This document shows, piece by piece, positions 1-6,282 of a DNA stretch of 64,000 nt. Both the position numbers and the translations under genes were made by a program. The notes under the pieces are model-generated. The model was given only the letters and a program-made list of their open reading frames with translations. It searched no databases and was not told where the DNA came from. Source of the DNA: Hydrogenophilaceae bacterium (GTDB lineage Bacteria; Pseudomonadota; Gammaproteobacteria; Burkholderiales; Thiobacillaceae); NCBI GenBank assembly GCA_024709485.1, contig JANJWO010000006.1:1-64000 (forward strand), written 5' to 3'. Positions within the stretch are counted from its first letter, which is position 1. The number at the start of each line of letters is the position of its first letter.

Positions 1-306
1 AGCCGCGGCGGCAAGGTCTTCTGGATCGGCGCCGACGGCCACCTGTGCCACCGGTTCTCGTTCAGAAAGACGGACATGGCCTGGTCCGACGAAAGCGACG
101 TCGCGGCGGCGCGCAAGGTGCTCGAGTCGCTGATCTCGGACGCGTCGCCGCACGTGCTCGAAGGCCGCCTGGAATCCGGCATGGGCCTCGTCTCGAACAA
201 CGTGCTGCATACCCGTGAAAGACTTGTGGACAGCGACGATCCCGCGCAGAAACGGCTGCTCTTCCGTGCCCGGTTCTATGACAGGGTGAATCCCGTCCCG
301 ACTTGA
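1..306 (+). CDS. TauD/TfdA-family Fe(II)/2-oxoglutarate dioxygenase, C-terminal fragment
   Basis: The reading frame is open from base 1 and ends at a TGA, so only about the last 101 residues are in the window. The tail has the look of TauD/TfdA-like dioxygenases: a 'SNNVLHTRERL' segment, where the His would be the second iron ligand and the nearby Arg would bind 2-oxoglutarate, followed by a 'LLFRARFYDRVNP' closing strand. Members are cytoplasmic enzymes that hydroxylate small organic acids or sulfonates using O2 and 2-oxoglutarate. The substrate cannot be told from this fragment. The ATG at 76 in the ORF track is internal. The family call is from memory of the motif. Confidence 0.6.
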   Translation, partial: SRGGKVFWIGADGHLCHRFSFRKTDMAWSDESDVAAARKVLESLISDASPHVLEGRLESGMGLVSNNVLHTRERLVDSDDPAQKRLLFRARFYDRVNPVPT

Positions 307-349
307 GCCGATGGGACCTTCGCACGACAGGACCGTGCCCCCCCCTTCA

Positions 350-366
350 CTTAAGGAACGGTTAAC
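350..366 (+). promoter_or_regulatory. Imperfect PmrA/QseB-type direct repeat upstream of cytochrome b561
   Basis: Two TTAA cores lie exactly 11 bp apart: CTTAAG, 5 bp, GTTAAC. The PmrA/QseB box consensus is YTTAAK-N5-YTTAAK. The first half fits fully and the second fits at 4 of 6 positions. A perfect copy sits upstream of the SHP/QseBC operon at 5518-5534, so this could be a second site for the same regulator. No clear -10 element follows it. Confidence 0.3.
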
Positions 367-411
367 CATTGCGCGCCATGCTGTCCCCTGTCGGTTTTAG
401 CACAGGAGAAG

Positions 412-471
412 ATGATGCTCGCGCTCTTACGGTTGGCTGGCCTCGGGAAATCGACGGGGCATGAACGATGA
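412..471 (+). CDS. Possible 19-residue leader ORF coupled to cytochrome b561
   Basis: A strong Shine-Dalgarno (AGGAGAAG, 403-410) precedes a double ATG. The frame encodes a short hydrophobic peptide beginning MMLALLRLAGLG and ends in a TGA that overlaps the ATG of the cytochrome gene (ATGA, 468-471). The cytochrome's own start has only a weak ribosome site, so translational coupling is plausible. There is no evidence that the peptide has a function of its own. Confidence 0.35.
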   Translation: MMLALLRLAGLGKSTGHER

Positions 472-1016
472 ACGGAAACCGAACCGCTGGCCGATACGGC
501 TCTCTCACCATCGGCATCCACTGGTTGACGTTGCTGCTGTTCGTCGCCGTGTACGGAACCATCGAATTGCGGGAACTGTTCGAAAAAGGCAGTGACCCTC
601 GCGAGGCGCTGAAGACTTGGCACTTCATGCTCGGCATGCTGGCCTTCGTGCTGGTCTGGCTGCGGCTGGCAGCGCGCCTGACCGGCCGCGCACCCGCCAT
701 CCGGCCGGAGCCTCCGGGTCTGCAGAAGCTGTCGTCCAGACTGTTGCATCTCGCGCTGTATGTGCTGATGATCGGCATGCCGTTGACCGGTTGGCTGGTG
801 CTGAGCGCCGCCGGAAAGCCGATCCCGTTCTTCGGCCTGGAATTGCCTCCCCTGGTCGGTGAAAACATGGGTCTCGCCAGGCAGATCAAGGAACTGCATG
901 AAGTGGTGGGCAAGGTCGGCTATTTCCTCATTGGCCTGCATGTCGCGGCGGCCTTGTATCATCACGCGATCAAGCGTGACAACACGCTGACGCGCATGCT
1001 TCCCGAGCGGAGATGA
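468..1016 (+). CDS. Cytochrome b561 family membrane protein
   Basis: This 182-residue protein has four hydrophobic segments and the His pattern of bacterial b561 (CybB/YodB-like) proteins: H18 in 'IHWL', H52 in 'TWHFMLGM', H94, and H144/H158 in the last helix pair. These would ligate two b haems within the inner membrane. Family members pass electrons between quinols and periplasmic acceptors. Its length is typical. The start is the ATG that overlaps the upstream leader ORF's stop. A 43-codon ORF overlaps its own stop by ATGA. A partial QseB-type box lies about 100 bp upstream, which may tie it to the cytochrome operon at 3.8-5.5 kb. The physiological partner is unknown. Confidence 0.8.
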   Translation: MNGNRTAGRYGSLTIGIHWLTLLLFVAVYGTIELRELFEKGSDPREALKTWHFMLGMLAFVLVWLRLAARLTGRAPAIRPEPPGLQKLSSRLLHLALYVLMIGMPLTGWLVLSAAGKPIPFFGLELPPLVGENMGLARQIKELHEVVGKVGYFLIGLHVAAALYHHAIKRDNTLTRMLPERR

Positions 1017-1144
1017 GCCGGACCGACCGTTTGCTCATTCAGAGCTGGCCGGTCAACTGCCACGATGGAACCTGCACCACCGAAGGCAATGGATGGGGAC
1101 CACCCCGCTTCTACGACCGCGTCGATCCCGAACGCGCCGCCTAA
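1013..1144 (+). CDS. Hypothetical 43-residue ORF coupled to cytochrome b561
   Basis: This ORF is too short for the supplied track. Its ATG overlaps the TGA of the cytochrome b561 gene (ATGA), an arrangement typical of coupled genes. The product has two Cys near the middle ('NCHDGTC') and ends 'PPRFYDRVDPERAA'. That ending resembles the 'RARFYDRVNPVPT' end of the dioxygenase at 1-306, so it may be a decayed duplicate of that gene's tail or a chance likeness. It has no signal peptide or membrane segment. Function unknown, and it may not be a real gene. Confidence 0.3.
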   Translation: MSRTDRLLIQSWPVNCHDGTCTTEGNGWGPPRFYDRVDPERAA

Positions 1145-1210
1145 GCCCCGCGGACACACACGGCCTGCGCTGGCCTACACTGCAAGAAGCGCTTTCCCCA
1201 ACCCATCGCC

Positions 1211-1744
1211 ATGCGCGGATTGCCTGCCCTGCTGTTATGCGCCCTGCTGTGCGGGCCTGTCCATGCGGAGGATGCCAGGATGCAGATCAGCTCTACCGCC
1301 TTCAAGCACAACGCCGCCATGCCGGCGCCGCATACCTGCGACGGGCAGGACACTTCGCCGCCGTTGTCCTGGAGCGGCGTGCCGGCCGCGGCAAAAAGCC
1401 TGGTGCTGATCGTGGACGACCCCGACGCGCCGGACCCGGCGGCGCCGCGCCGGACCTGGGTGCACTGGCTGCTCTACAACCTGCCGCCGGGCAGCCCGGG
1501 CCTGGCCGCGGGAACGCAGGCCCTGCCGCCCGGCACCCTGGAGGGCCGCAACGACTGGAAGCGCACCGGCTATGGCGGCCCCTGTCCGCCCACGGGGCGC
1601 CACCGCTATTTCCACAAGCTCTATGCGCTCGATGTCGTGCTGCCAGACCTGGAGCGGCCGGACAAGCCCGCGCTGGAACGGGCGATGCAGGGGCACGTCA
1701 TTGCGCAGGCGCAGCTCGTCGGCACCTATGCAAAGCGGCGTTGA
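1211..1744 (+). CDS. YbhB/YbcL (PEBP, Raf-kinase-inhibitor-like) protein, probably secreted
   Basis: The 177-residue protein begins with a probable signal peptide ending near 'GPVHA|ED' (about residue 19). The remainder shows the bacterial PEBP fold signatures: 'HTCDGQDTSPPLSW' near the start of the domain, 'DDPDAP', 'WVHWLLYNLPP', and 'YGGPCPPTGRHRYFHKLYALD'. These line the conserved ligand pocket. The bacterial family's role is poorly known (ligand binding or kinase/protease modulation), so none is assigned. It is convergent with the QseC-like kinase on the opposite strand, leaving about 40 bp between the two stops. Confidence 0.85.
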   Translation: MRGLPALLLCALLCGPVHAEDARMQISSTAFKHNAAMPAPHTCDGQDTSPPLSWSGVPAAAKSLVLIVDDPDAPDPAAPRRTWVHWLLYNLPPGSPGLAAGTQALPPGTLEGRNDWKRTGYGGPCPPTGRHRYFHKLYALDVVLPDLERPDKPALERAMQGHVIAQAQLVGTYAKRR

Positions 1745-1782
1745 ATGCCTAGGCTTTGCCGCCCGGCCGCGCTGCCGCGCGC

Positions 1783-3141
1783 TCAGTCGGCAAAGCGGAG
1801 GCCGACCTTGAGGCCCTTGCCCCCCGCACCCTCGGCAAGCTCCAGCCTTGCGCCATGCAATTCGGCGATGCGCGCCACGATCGACAGGCCCAGGCCGCTG
1901 CCGCTTTCCGTCGCCCCTTCCAGGCGGTGGAAGCGCCTGAGGGCATCCGCGCGCTCGGCCGCGGGAATGCCGGGCCCCTGATCCTGCACTTCCAGCACCG
2001 CCGCGCCGTCCGCCCGCCGCACGCTGACGCCCACCTCGGTTTGCGGCGGCGAATAGCGCAGGGCGTTGTCGATGAGGTTTCTCAGCAGGACGGCCAGCAG
2101 CCCGGCGTGGCCGCGCACCTCGAGGCGCGCCTCGCCTTCCAGCGCCAGGGCGATGTCCTTCCTGGCCGCCGTCGGCGCGGCTTCGGCCAGCGCCTCCGCC
2201 GCCAGCCGGTGCAGGTCGACGGTTTCGGCCTGGCGCTTCCAGGCGTCGTGCTCAAGGCGCGCCAGCGTCAGCAACTGCTCGACCAGGCGCGTGGCGCGGT
2301 CGCCGGCGGCGACCGCCTTGGCGATGGCCTGCTCGCGCTCACCGCCGGCGACCGCGCCCTGCGCCACCTGCAGCTGGGTCCTGAGCGCCGCCAGCGGCGT
2401 GCGCAGCTCGTGCGCGGCATCGCTGGTGAAGCGGCGCTCGCTTTCGAGCGAGGACTGCACGCGTTCGAGCAGGCTGTTCAGGCGCTCGACCATGGGGGCG
2501 ATCTCCCTCGGCACCTCGCCTTCGAGCGGGGCGAGATAGCGCGGGTCGCGCTGCGCCAGGGCGGTGCCGATGCGGTTGAGGGGCTTGAGCGCGCCGCCCA
2601 CGCCGAACCAGACCAGCAGCCCCAGCAGCGGCAATGCCACCACCAGCGGCAGCACGAGCTTTTCCAGAACCTCCATCGCCAGGTGGTCGCGCGCTTCGGT
2701 CGCCTCGCCCACCTGCACCAGGTACTTGTCCTCGTCATCCCAGAGACTGAACACGCGCCAGCTGCGGCCGTCCACCGTGACATCGGAAAAGCCTTCCTTC
2801 GTCGCCGACAATCGGGTCGGCGGCGCCTCCGGGGAATGCAGCAGCAAGGCCTCGCCTTTCTTGCCTTTCTGCCAGATCTGGAACGCCACGCTGTGCGCGT
2901 ACTTGTGCAGGGTTTTCACGTGCTCGAGTTCGACCTCGTCGATCTCGTCGCCGATCTGCGCCGCCAGTAGGGCCGCGCTTTGCGCCAGATGCGCGTCCAG
3001 CAGTTCCTGCGTTTCCGCGCGCGTCTCCCAGGCGGTGACGGCGGCGGCGGCGAGCCAGACCAGCGCCACGCCGCCCAGCAGGGTGAGCAGCAGGCGACGG
3101 CGCACGCTGCCGCGCACGCTCAGGCTGCCTTGCGGTTTCAT
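1783..3141 (-). CDS. qseC: QseC/PmrB-type sensor histidine kinase
   Basis: A 452-residue inner-membrane kinase. Order: TM1 at about residues 18-38, a periplasmic sensor loop of about 120 residues, TM2 at about 161-180, HAMP, the H-box 'DAAHELRTPL' with His244 as the phospho-acceptor, then the ATPase domain with 'NLIDNALRYSP', 'DQGPGIP' and 'GSGLGLSIV'. The start overlaps the response regulator's stop by 4 bp (ATGA). It is the last gene of a run that begins with the SHP cytochrome, so the kinase is probably co-transcribed with the electron-transfer proteins it may monitor. The QseC name rests on overall likeness. The signal sensed is unknown. Confidence 0.8.
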   Translation of the reverse strand: MKPQGSLSVRGSVRRRLLLTLLGGVALVWLAAAAVTAWETRAETQELLDAHLAQSAALLAAQIGDEIDEVELEHVKTLHKYAHSVAFQIWQKGKKGEALLLHSPEAPPTRLSATKEGFSDVTVDGRSWRVFSLWDDEDKYLVQVGEATEARDHLAMEVLEKLVLPLVVALPLLGLLVWFGVGGALKPLNRIGTALAQRDPRYLAPLEGEVPREIAPMVERLNSLLERVQSSLESERRFTSDAAHELRTPLAALRTQLQVAQGAVAGGEREQAIAKAVAAGDRATRLVEQLLTLARLEHDAWKRQAETVDLHRLAAEALAEAAPTAARKDIALALEGEARLEVRGHAGLLAVLLRNLIDNALRYSPPQTEVGVSVRRADGAAVLEVQDQGPGIPAAERADALRRFHRLEGATESGSGLGLSIVARIAELHGARLELAEGAGGKGLKVGLRFAD

Positions 3142-3803
3142 GGCGCCTCCTTGGGCATCAGGTAGCCGACGCCGCGCAGCGTCTGCACGATGTCGGGGGA
3201 GATTTTCTTGCGCAGATGGTGCAGATGCACGTCGATGGCATTGGATTCGATCTCCTCGCCCCAGGCATACAGCGCGGAGGCCAGCTGCTCGCGGGAAAGC
3301 ACGCGCCCGGCATTGCTCATGAACACCTGCAGCAGATCGAACTCCCGCGCCGAGAGGATTTTCGGCTCGCCGCGATAGCTGACGGTGCGCGCCGCGGGGT
3401 CCAGGCTCAGCGCGCCCACGGCGATGAGCGGGGCGGGCTGTCCGCTGGCGCGACGGATCAGCGCGCGCAGCCGCGCGGACAGCTCGCCGAGGTCGAAGGG
3501 CTTGACGAGATAGTCGTCGGCGCCGGCATCCAGCCCGATGATGCGGTCTTCCACGGTGTCGCGCGCGGTGAGGATCAGCACCGGCACCGGGTTCTTTTCC
3601 TGGCGCAGGGATTTCAGCACCTCGAGCCCGGAGCGCCGCGGCAGCCCGAGATCGAGCACCACCGCGGCATAGGGTTCGGCCGCGATGGCATGCAGCGCGC
3701 TCACGCCGTCGCGCACCCAGTCGACGACGAAGCCCCGCTGCCGGAGCCCGGCCTGGATGCCATCGCCCAGCAGGGCGTCGTCTTCAACCACCAGGATGCG
3801 CAT
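3138..3803 (-). CDS. qseB: OmpR-family response regulator, QseB/PmrA type
   Basis: 221 residues: a receiver domain with the acidic pair at D8/D9, phospho-acceptor D51 in 'VVLDLGLP', and the Lys in 'DYLVKPFDL', followed by a winged-helix DNA-binding domain ('LSREQLASALY', 'VHLHHLRKKI', 'VQTLRGVGYLMPK'). The ATG lies 16 bp after the cytochrome b stop and the 3' end overlaps the kinase, which places it inside the five-gene operon. The perfect PmrA/QseB-type direct repeat upstream of the operon (5518-5534) suggests it activates its own transcription. Binding specificity is inferred from family membership. Confidence 0.85.
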   Translation of the reverse strand: MRILVVEDDALLGDGIQAGLRQRGFVVDWVRDGVSALHAIAAEPYAAVVLDLGLPRRSGLEVLKSLRQEKNPVPVLILTARDTVEDRIIGLDAGADDYLVKPFDLGELSARLRALIRRASGQPAPLIAVGALSLDPAARTVSYRGEPKILSAREFDLLQVFMSNAGRVLSREQLASALYAWGEEIESNAIDVHLHHLRKKISPDIVQTLRGVGYLMPKEAP

Positions 3804-3819
3804 CGCGGATCGTCAGCCC

Positions 3820-4503
3820 TCAATCGTCATCGTCATGCCCGCCGTCATAGCCGGCGTGCGCCTCGGCCTGCCCGGAAACCAGGGAATCCAGATTCCCATT
3901 AAACCAGAGCCCCCAGAATCCGGCCACTGCGGCAACCAGCAGCAGGGCGACGAGGCCGCGCTTCTGGCGGATGGCGGCGTCGGTTTCGCCCTCCTTGTAG
4001 CCGGTGACCATGGCGCGCGCCAGGTTCTCGCGGTGCAGGAAGCTGCTCACGATGACGCCCGCGATGTGCACGCCCACCACCAGCAGCATGAAATTCGCGA
4101 GGAACTCATGCACCTCCTCGTACGCTTCGCCGCCGATGTCGTTATAGGTCAGCCAGCCGCTGATCCCCGTGGCCAGCCCCAGCGCCAGCAGCAGGAAGAC
4201 CGCGACGGCGCCGGCCGGGTTGTGGCCGAGATAATGCCCGGGGCTGCGCGACGCCAGCGACTTCAGGTATTGCCCGATCTTCGCCGGCGAGTAGGCGAAA
4301 TCGGCGAAGCGCGCATAGCGCGTGCCGGCAAAGCCCCACACCAGGCGGAACGCGATCAGGCCCAGCAGCGTGTAGCCCAGCATCACGTGCAGGGCGCTGT
4401 AGCGCTCGCTTTCCGAGGTCAGCCAGGCCCCGGCGAAGCTCAGCGCCAGCAGCCAGTGAAACCAGCGCGTGGGAAGATCCCACACCAGGATTTTCGATTT
4501 CAT
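3820..4503 (-). CDS. Membrane cytochrome b (b561/Ni-hydrogenase type) partner of SHP/DHC
   Basis: The ORF track starts at 4866, but the protein begins at the ATG at 4503, overlapping the dihaem cytochrome stop by ATGA. That gives 227 residues. It has about four membrane helices plus a C-terminal anchor, with the family's haem His residues in 'WFHWLLALS', 'ALHVMLGY', 'VHEFLANFML' and 'VVGVHIAGV'. The C-terminus is an unusual His/Asp-rich tail ('GYDGGHDDDD'). In SHP-DHC gene clusters this cytochrome b is thought to deliver quinol electrons to the periplasmic dihaem cytochrome. That role here is inferred from gene order. Confidence 0.8.
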   Translation of the reverse strand: MKSKILVWDLPTRWFHWLLALSFAGAWLTSESERYSALHVMLGYTLLGLIAFRLVWGFAGTRYARFADFAYSPAKIGQYLKSLASRSPGHYLGHNPAGAVAVFLLLALGLATGISGWLTYNDIGGEAYEEVHEFLANFMLLVVGVHIAGVIVSSFLHRENLARAMVTGYKEGETDAAIRQKRGLVALLLVAAVAGFWGLWFNGNLDSLVSGQAEAHAGYDGGHDDDD

Positions 4504-4973
4504 TTTCTTACCCCTTTGGGCAGTTTCAGGCTGCTCTCGGAAAAGTCGCCCTTGTCGGCGGCGGTGTGGCAGGCCGCGCAGTTGGCCGCCGACTTCACCG
4601 CCGGGTGCTTCCAGATGTCGCGCGGCAGTTCTTCGGAGTGCTCGTGCACGAACCAGCGCGTCTCGGTGATGCGCAATTGCGGCTTGCCCGCCGCGCGGGT
4701 GTCGCGGCGGCCGGCGTTGGCTTCGAGATAGCGCAGGATCTCGGCATGCACGGCCGGTTCCAGGCTGGCGTCGCTGCCGAAATGCTTGTCCAGGCCATTC
4801 ATGACCTCGCGCCAGGAGGCGGCCGACAGCAACTGCGGCGGATAGGCCACATGGCAGGACGCGCATTCGGCCTGGTAGGCGGGATTGCGCACGTCGTATC
4901 GCTTGCCATCGGCATGCGCGGGCAGGGCGGCGGCCAGCAGGCAGCCGGACAGGAGCATCAGGGATTTTTTCAT
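4500..4973 (-). CDS. Dihaem cytochrome c (DHC type), periplasmic
   Basis: The precursor has 157 residues, with a signal peptide 'MKKSLMLLSGCLLAAALPAHA' and two CxxCH haem sites, 'CASCH' (37-41) and 'CAACH' (132-136). Three ATGs stand in tandem (4979, 4976, 4973). The AAAGGA ribosome site fits the innermost, so 4973 is preferred over the long start at 5060. A 'HEHSEELPRDIWKHP' stretch between the haem sites is His-rich and may hold the distal haem ligands. It sits between SHP and the membrane cytochrome b, the order expected for an electron chain from quinol to SHP. Confidence 0.8.
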   Translation of the reverse strand: MKKSLMLLSGCLLAAALPAHADGKRYDVRNPAYQAECASCHVAYPPQLLSAASWREVMNGLDKHFGSDASLEPAVHAEILRYLEANAGRRDTRAAGKPQLRITETRWFVHEHSEELPRDIWKHPAVKSAANCAACHTAADKGDFSESSLKLPKGVRK

Positions 4974-5064
4974 CATCATTCCTTTCACTTTTTTACCGCT
5001 GGCTTGGCCAAGCGCGGCGGCAATCAGCCAGCGCCTTGCGCGAACTTCGCGGTCAAACATGGCC

Positions 5065-5466
5065 TCATTTCACCGACAGCAGATAGGCCATCACGTCGGC
5101 CTTTTCCTCCGCGCTGCAGGCGCGCCCGAGCACGTCGTTGCAGTTGCGCTTGAACCACTTGTCGACCTTGGCCTGGCGGGTGAAGCGGGCGGCATTGGCG
5201 GACGGCGCCAACGGCTCGATGACCTTGTTGGTCACCTCGTGCCGGCCAGCGGTGACCGGATTGCTGGTGTGGCAGGAAGAACAGCTCCATTCATGGCCGT
5301 GCAGGGAGGTGAAGAAACGCTGGCCCTGCTGGGGCGAAGGCCCCTTGTAGCCGGGATTCTGCTGCTTCGCCTCCTGCGCATAGGCGTTCAGGAAATCCGC
5401 CGGCGCTTCGGCGAAAGCGGCGGTGCTGGCTACGGCCAATAAAAACAGACTGACGGAAATGCGCAT
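5065..5466 (-). CDS. shp: SHP-type mono-haem cytochrome c (DUF1924), periplasmic
   Basis: 133 residues with a signal peptide (1-19, ending 'TAAFA') and one haem site, CSSCH (62-66). The start at 5466 is chosen because an AAGGAG lies 7 bp upstream. The longer ORF from 5502 has no such site. In Sphaeroides haem protein, an Asn next to a disulfide loop is a labile sixth haem ligand that lets O2 or NO bind. The same layout is seen here as N108-C109 with the partner C117 eight residues on. The next genes encode dihaem cytochrome c and cytochrome b, the usual SHP neighbours. The terminal acceptor in vivo is not known. Confidence 0.8.
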   Translation of the reverse strand: MRISVSLFLLAVASTAAFAEAPADFLNAYAQEAKQQNPGYKGPSPQQGQRFFTSLHGHEWSCSSCHTSNPVTAGRHEVTNKVIEPLAPSANAARFTRQAKVDKWFKRNCNDVLGRACSAEEKADVMAYLLSVK

Positions 5467-5517
5467 GGCTTGCTCCTTGGGTGGGTGGGTCGATGGCACC
5501 AAGGATGGACAGCCAAA

Positions 5518-5534
5518 ATTAAGCGGGCATTAAG
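5518..5534 (-). promoter_or_regulatory. Perfect PmrA/QseB-type operator upstream of the SHP operon
   Basis: Read on the minus strand, the site is CTTAAT, 5 bp, CTTAAT: two identical hexamers with 11-bp periodicity. It matches YTTAAK-N5-YTTAAK at every fixed position. It ends about 50 bp before the SHP start, where a -35 region would be expected. The operon it precedes encodes a QseB-like regulator, so autoregulation is the simplest reading. No strong -10 hexamer was seen, as is usual for activator-dependent promoters. Confidence 0.55.
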
Positions 5535-5564
5535 TCATGCCCCTGCCAAGAGAAGGCGCACCGG

Positions 5565-6086
5565 CTAGGGCTTTTTGTTCTTGATCCCGGTGACCGTGTT
5601 CTCGAACTCCTCCCAGGAGGACTCGTGGATGTCGTAGCCTTTCTCCTTCTTGAGGTCGAGGCCCTCGCGAACGTATTCGTCCTCTTCGTCCGCGGCGATG
5701 TCCATTTCCCGCACCGCCGCCTCCGCCGCCTGCCCCTTGCCGCGGATCGGGAAGCGCCAGAAGATGCGCTCCAGCTCGACGCCGCAGGCGTGGCGTATAT
5801 GCATGCGCAGGGTGATTTCGATGATGTGGGAATAGCGGAACCGCTTCATCGGTTCCGACTCGACGAAGGCGATATAGCTTTTGCCGTCCGGGCGCGGGAT
5901 GGCCTCGACCGCAACCTCGATGCCGTCCGCGCGGAAATATTCGATGATCGTCCGGGCAACCTTCCCGGTGTTTTGCGCCAGGCGCCGCGCCCGCCGCTTG
6001 AGCAGCAGCACGTAGCCGAGGATGGCGACAAGGTTGAGGGCGACCAGATACAGCAGCGCCAGGTCGAAGATCACGGTCACGGTCAT
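5565..6086 (-). CDS. Hypothetical protein with an N-terminal membrane anchor
   Basis: 173 residues. One hydrophobic helix (about residues 5-28) is followed by an Arg/Lys-rich stretch ('LLLKRRARRLAQ') and then a soluble, charged domain with 'YIAFVESEPMKRFRYSH' and a very acidic region ('DIAADEEDEYVREG'). The pattern suggests an inner-membrane protein with a cytoplasmic domain. A GAGG-type ribosome site lies upstream. It is on the same strand as the SHP operon but 98 bp upstream, with the QseB-type box between them, so it is probably a separate unit. I do not recognise the family. Confidence 0.6.
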   Translation of the reverse strand: MTVTVIFDLALLYLVALNLVAILGYVLLLKRRARRLAQNTGKVARTIIEYFRADGIEVAVEAIPRPDGKSYIAFVESEPMKRFRYSHIIEITLRMHIRHACGVELERIFWRFPIRGKGQAAEAAVREMDIAADEEDEYVREGLDLKKEKGYDIHESSWEEFENTVTGIKNKKP

Positions 6087-6205
6087 TATTCCCGGCCTCC
6101 TCGTCGAGCTTCCCGGCGGCCCATTGACGGAAAAATCATCAACATGAGTTTTCCGTCAACCGCCCGCCTGCTCCGGCATGCCCGCAGAAAATCTCGCCCG
6201 GAGCA

Positions 6206-6235
6206 TTGCGAAGCAAGGTTTTAGGTAGTTAAAAT
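6206..6235 (+). promoter_or_regulatory. Candidate sigma-70 promoter for gltBD
   Basis: TTGCGA (6206-6211) and TAAAAT (6230-6235) are separated by 18 bp, about 50 bp before the gltB ATG. The segment is clearly more AT-rich than its surroundings. No sigma-54 (GG-N10-GC) element was seen here. Confidence 0.4.
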
Positions 6236-6282
6236 AAAAAACTTTTCGCCATTTTTGGCCCTGCCGCTTTTTTGAACACGTC

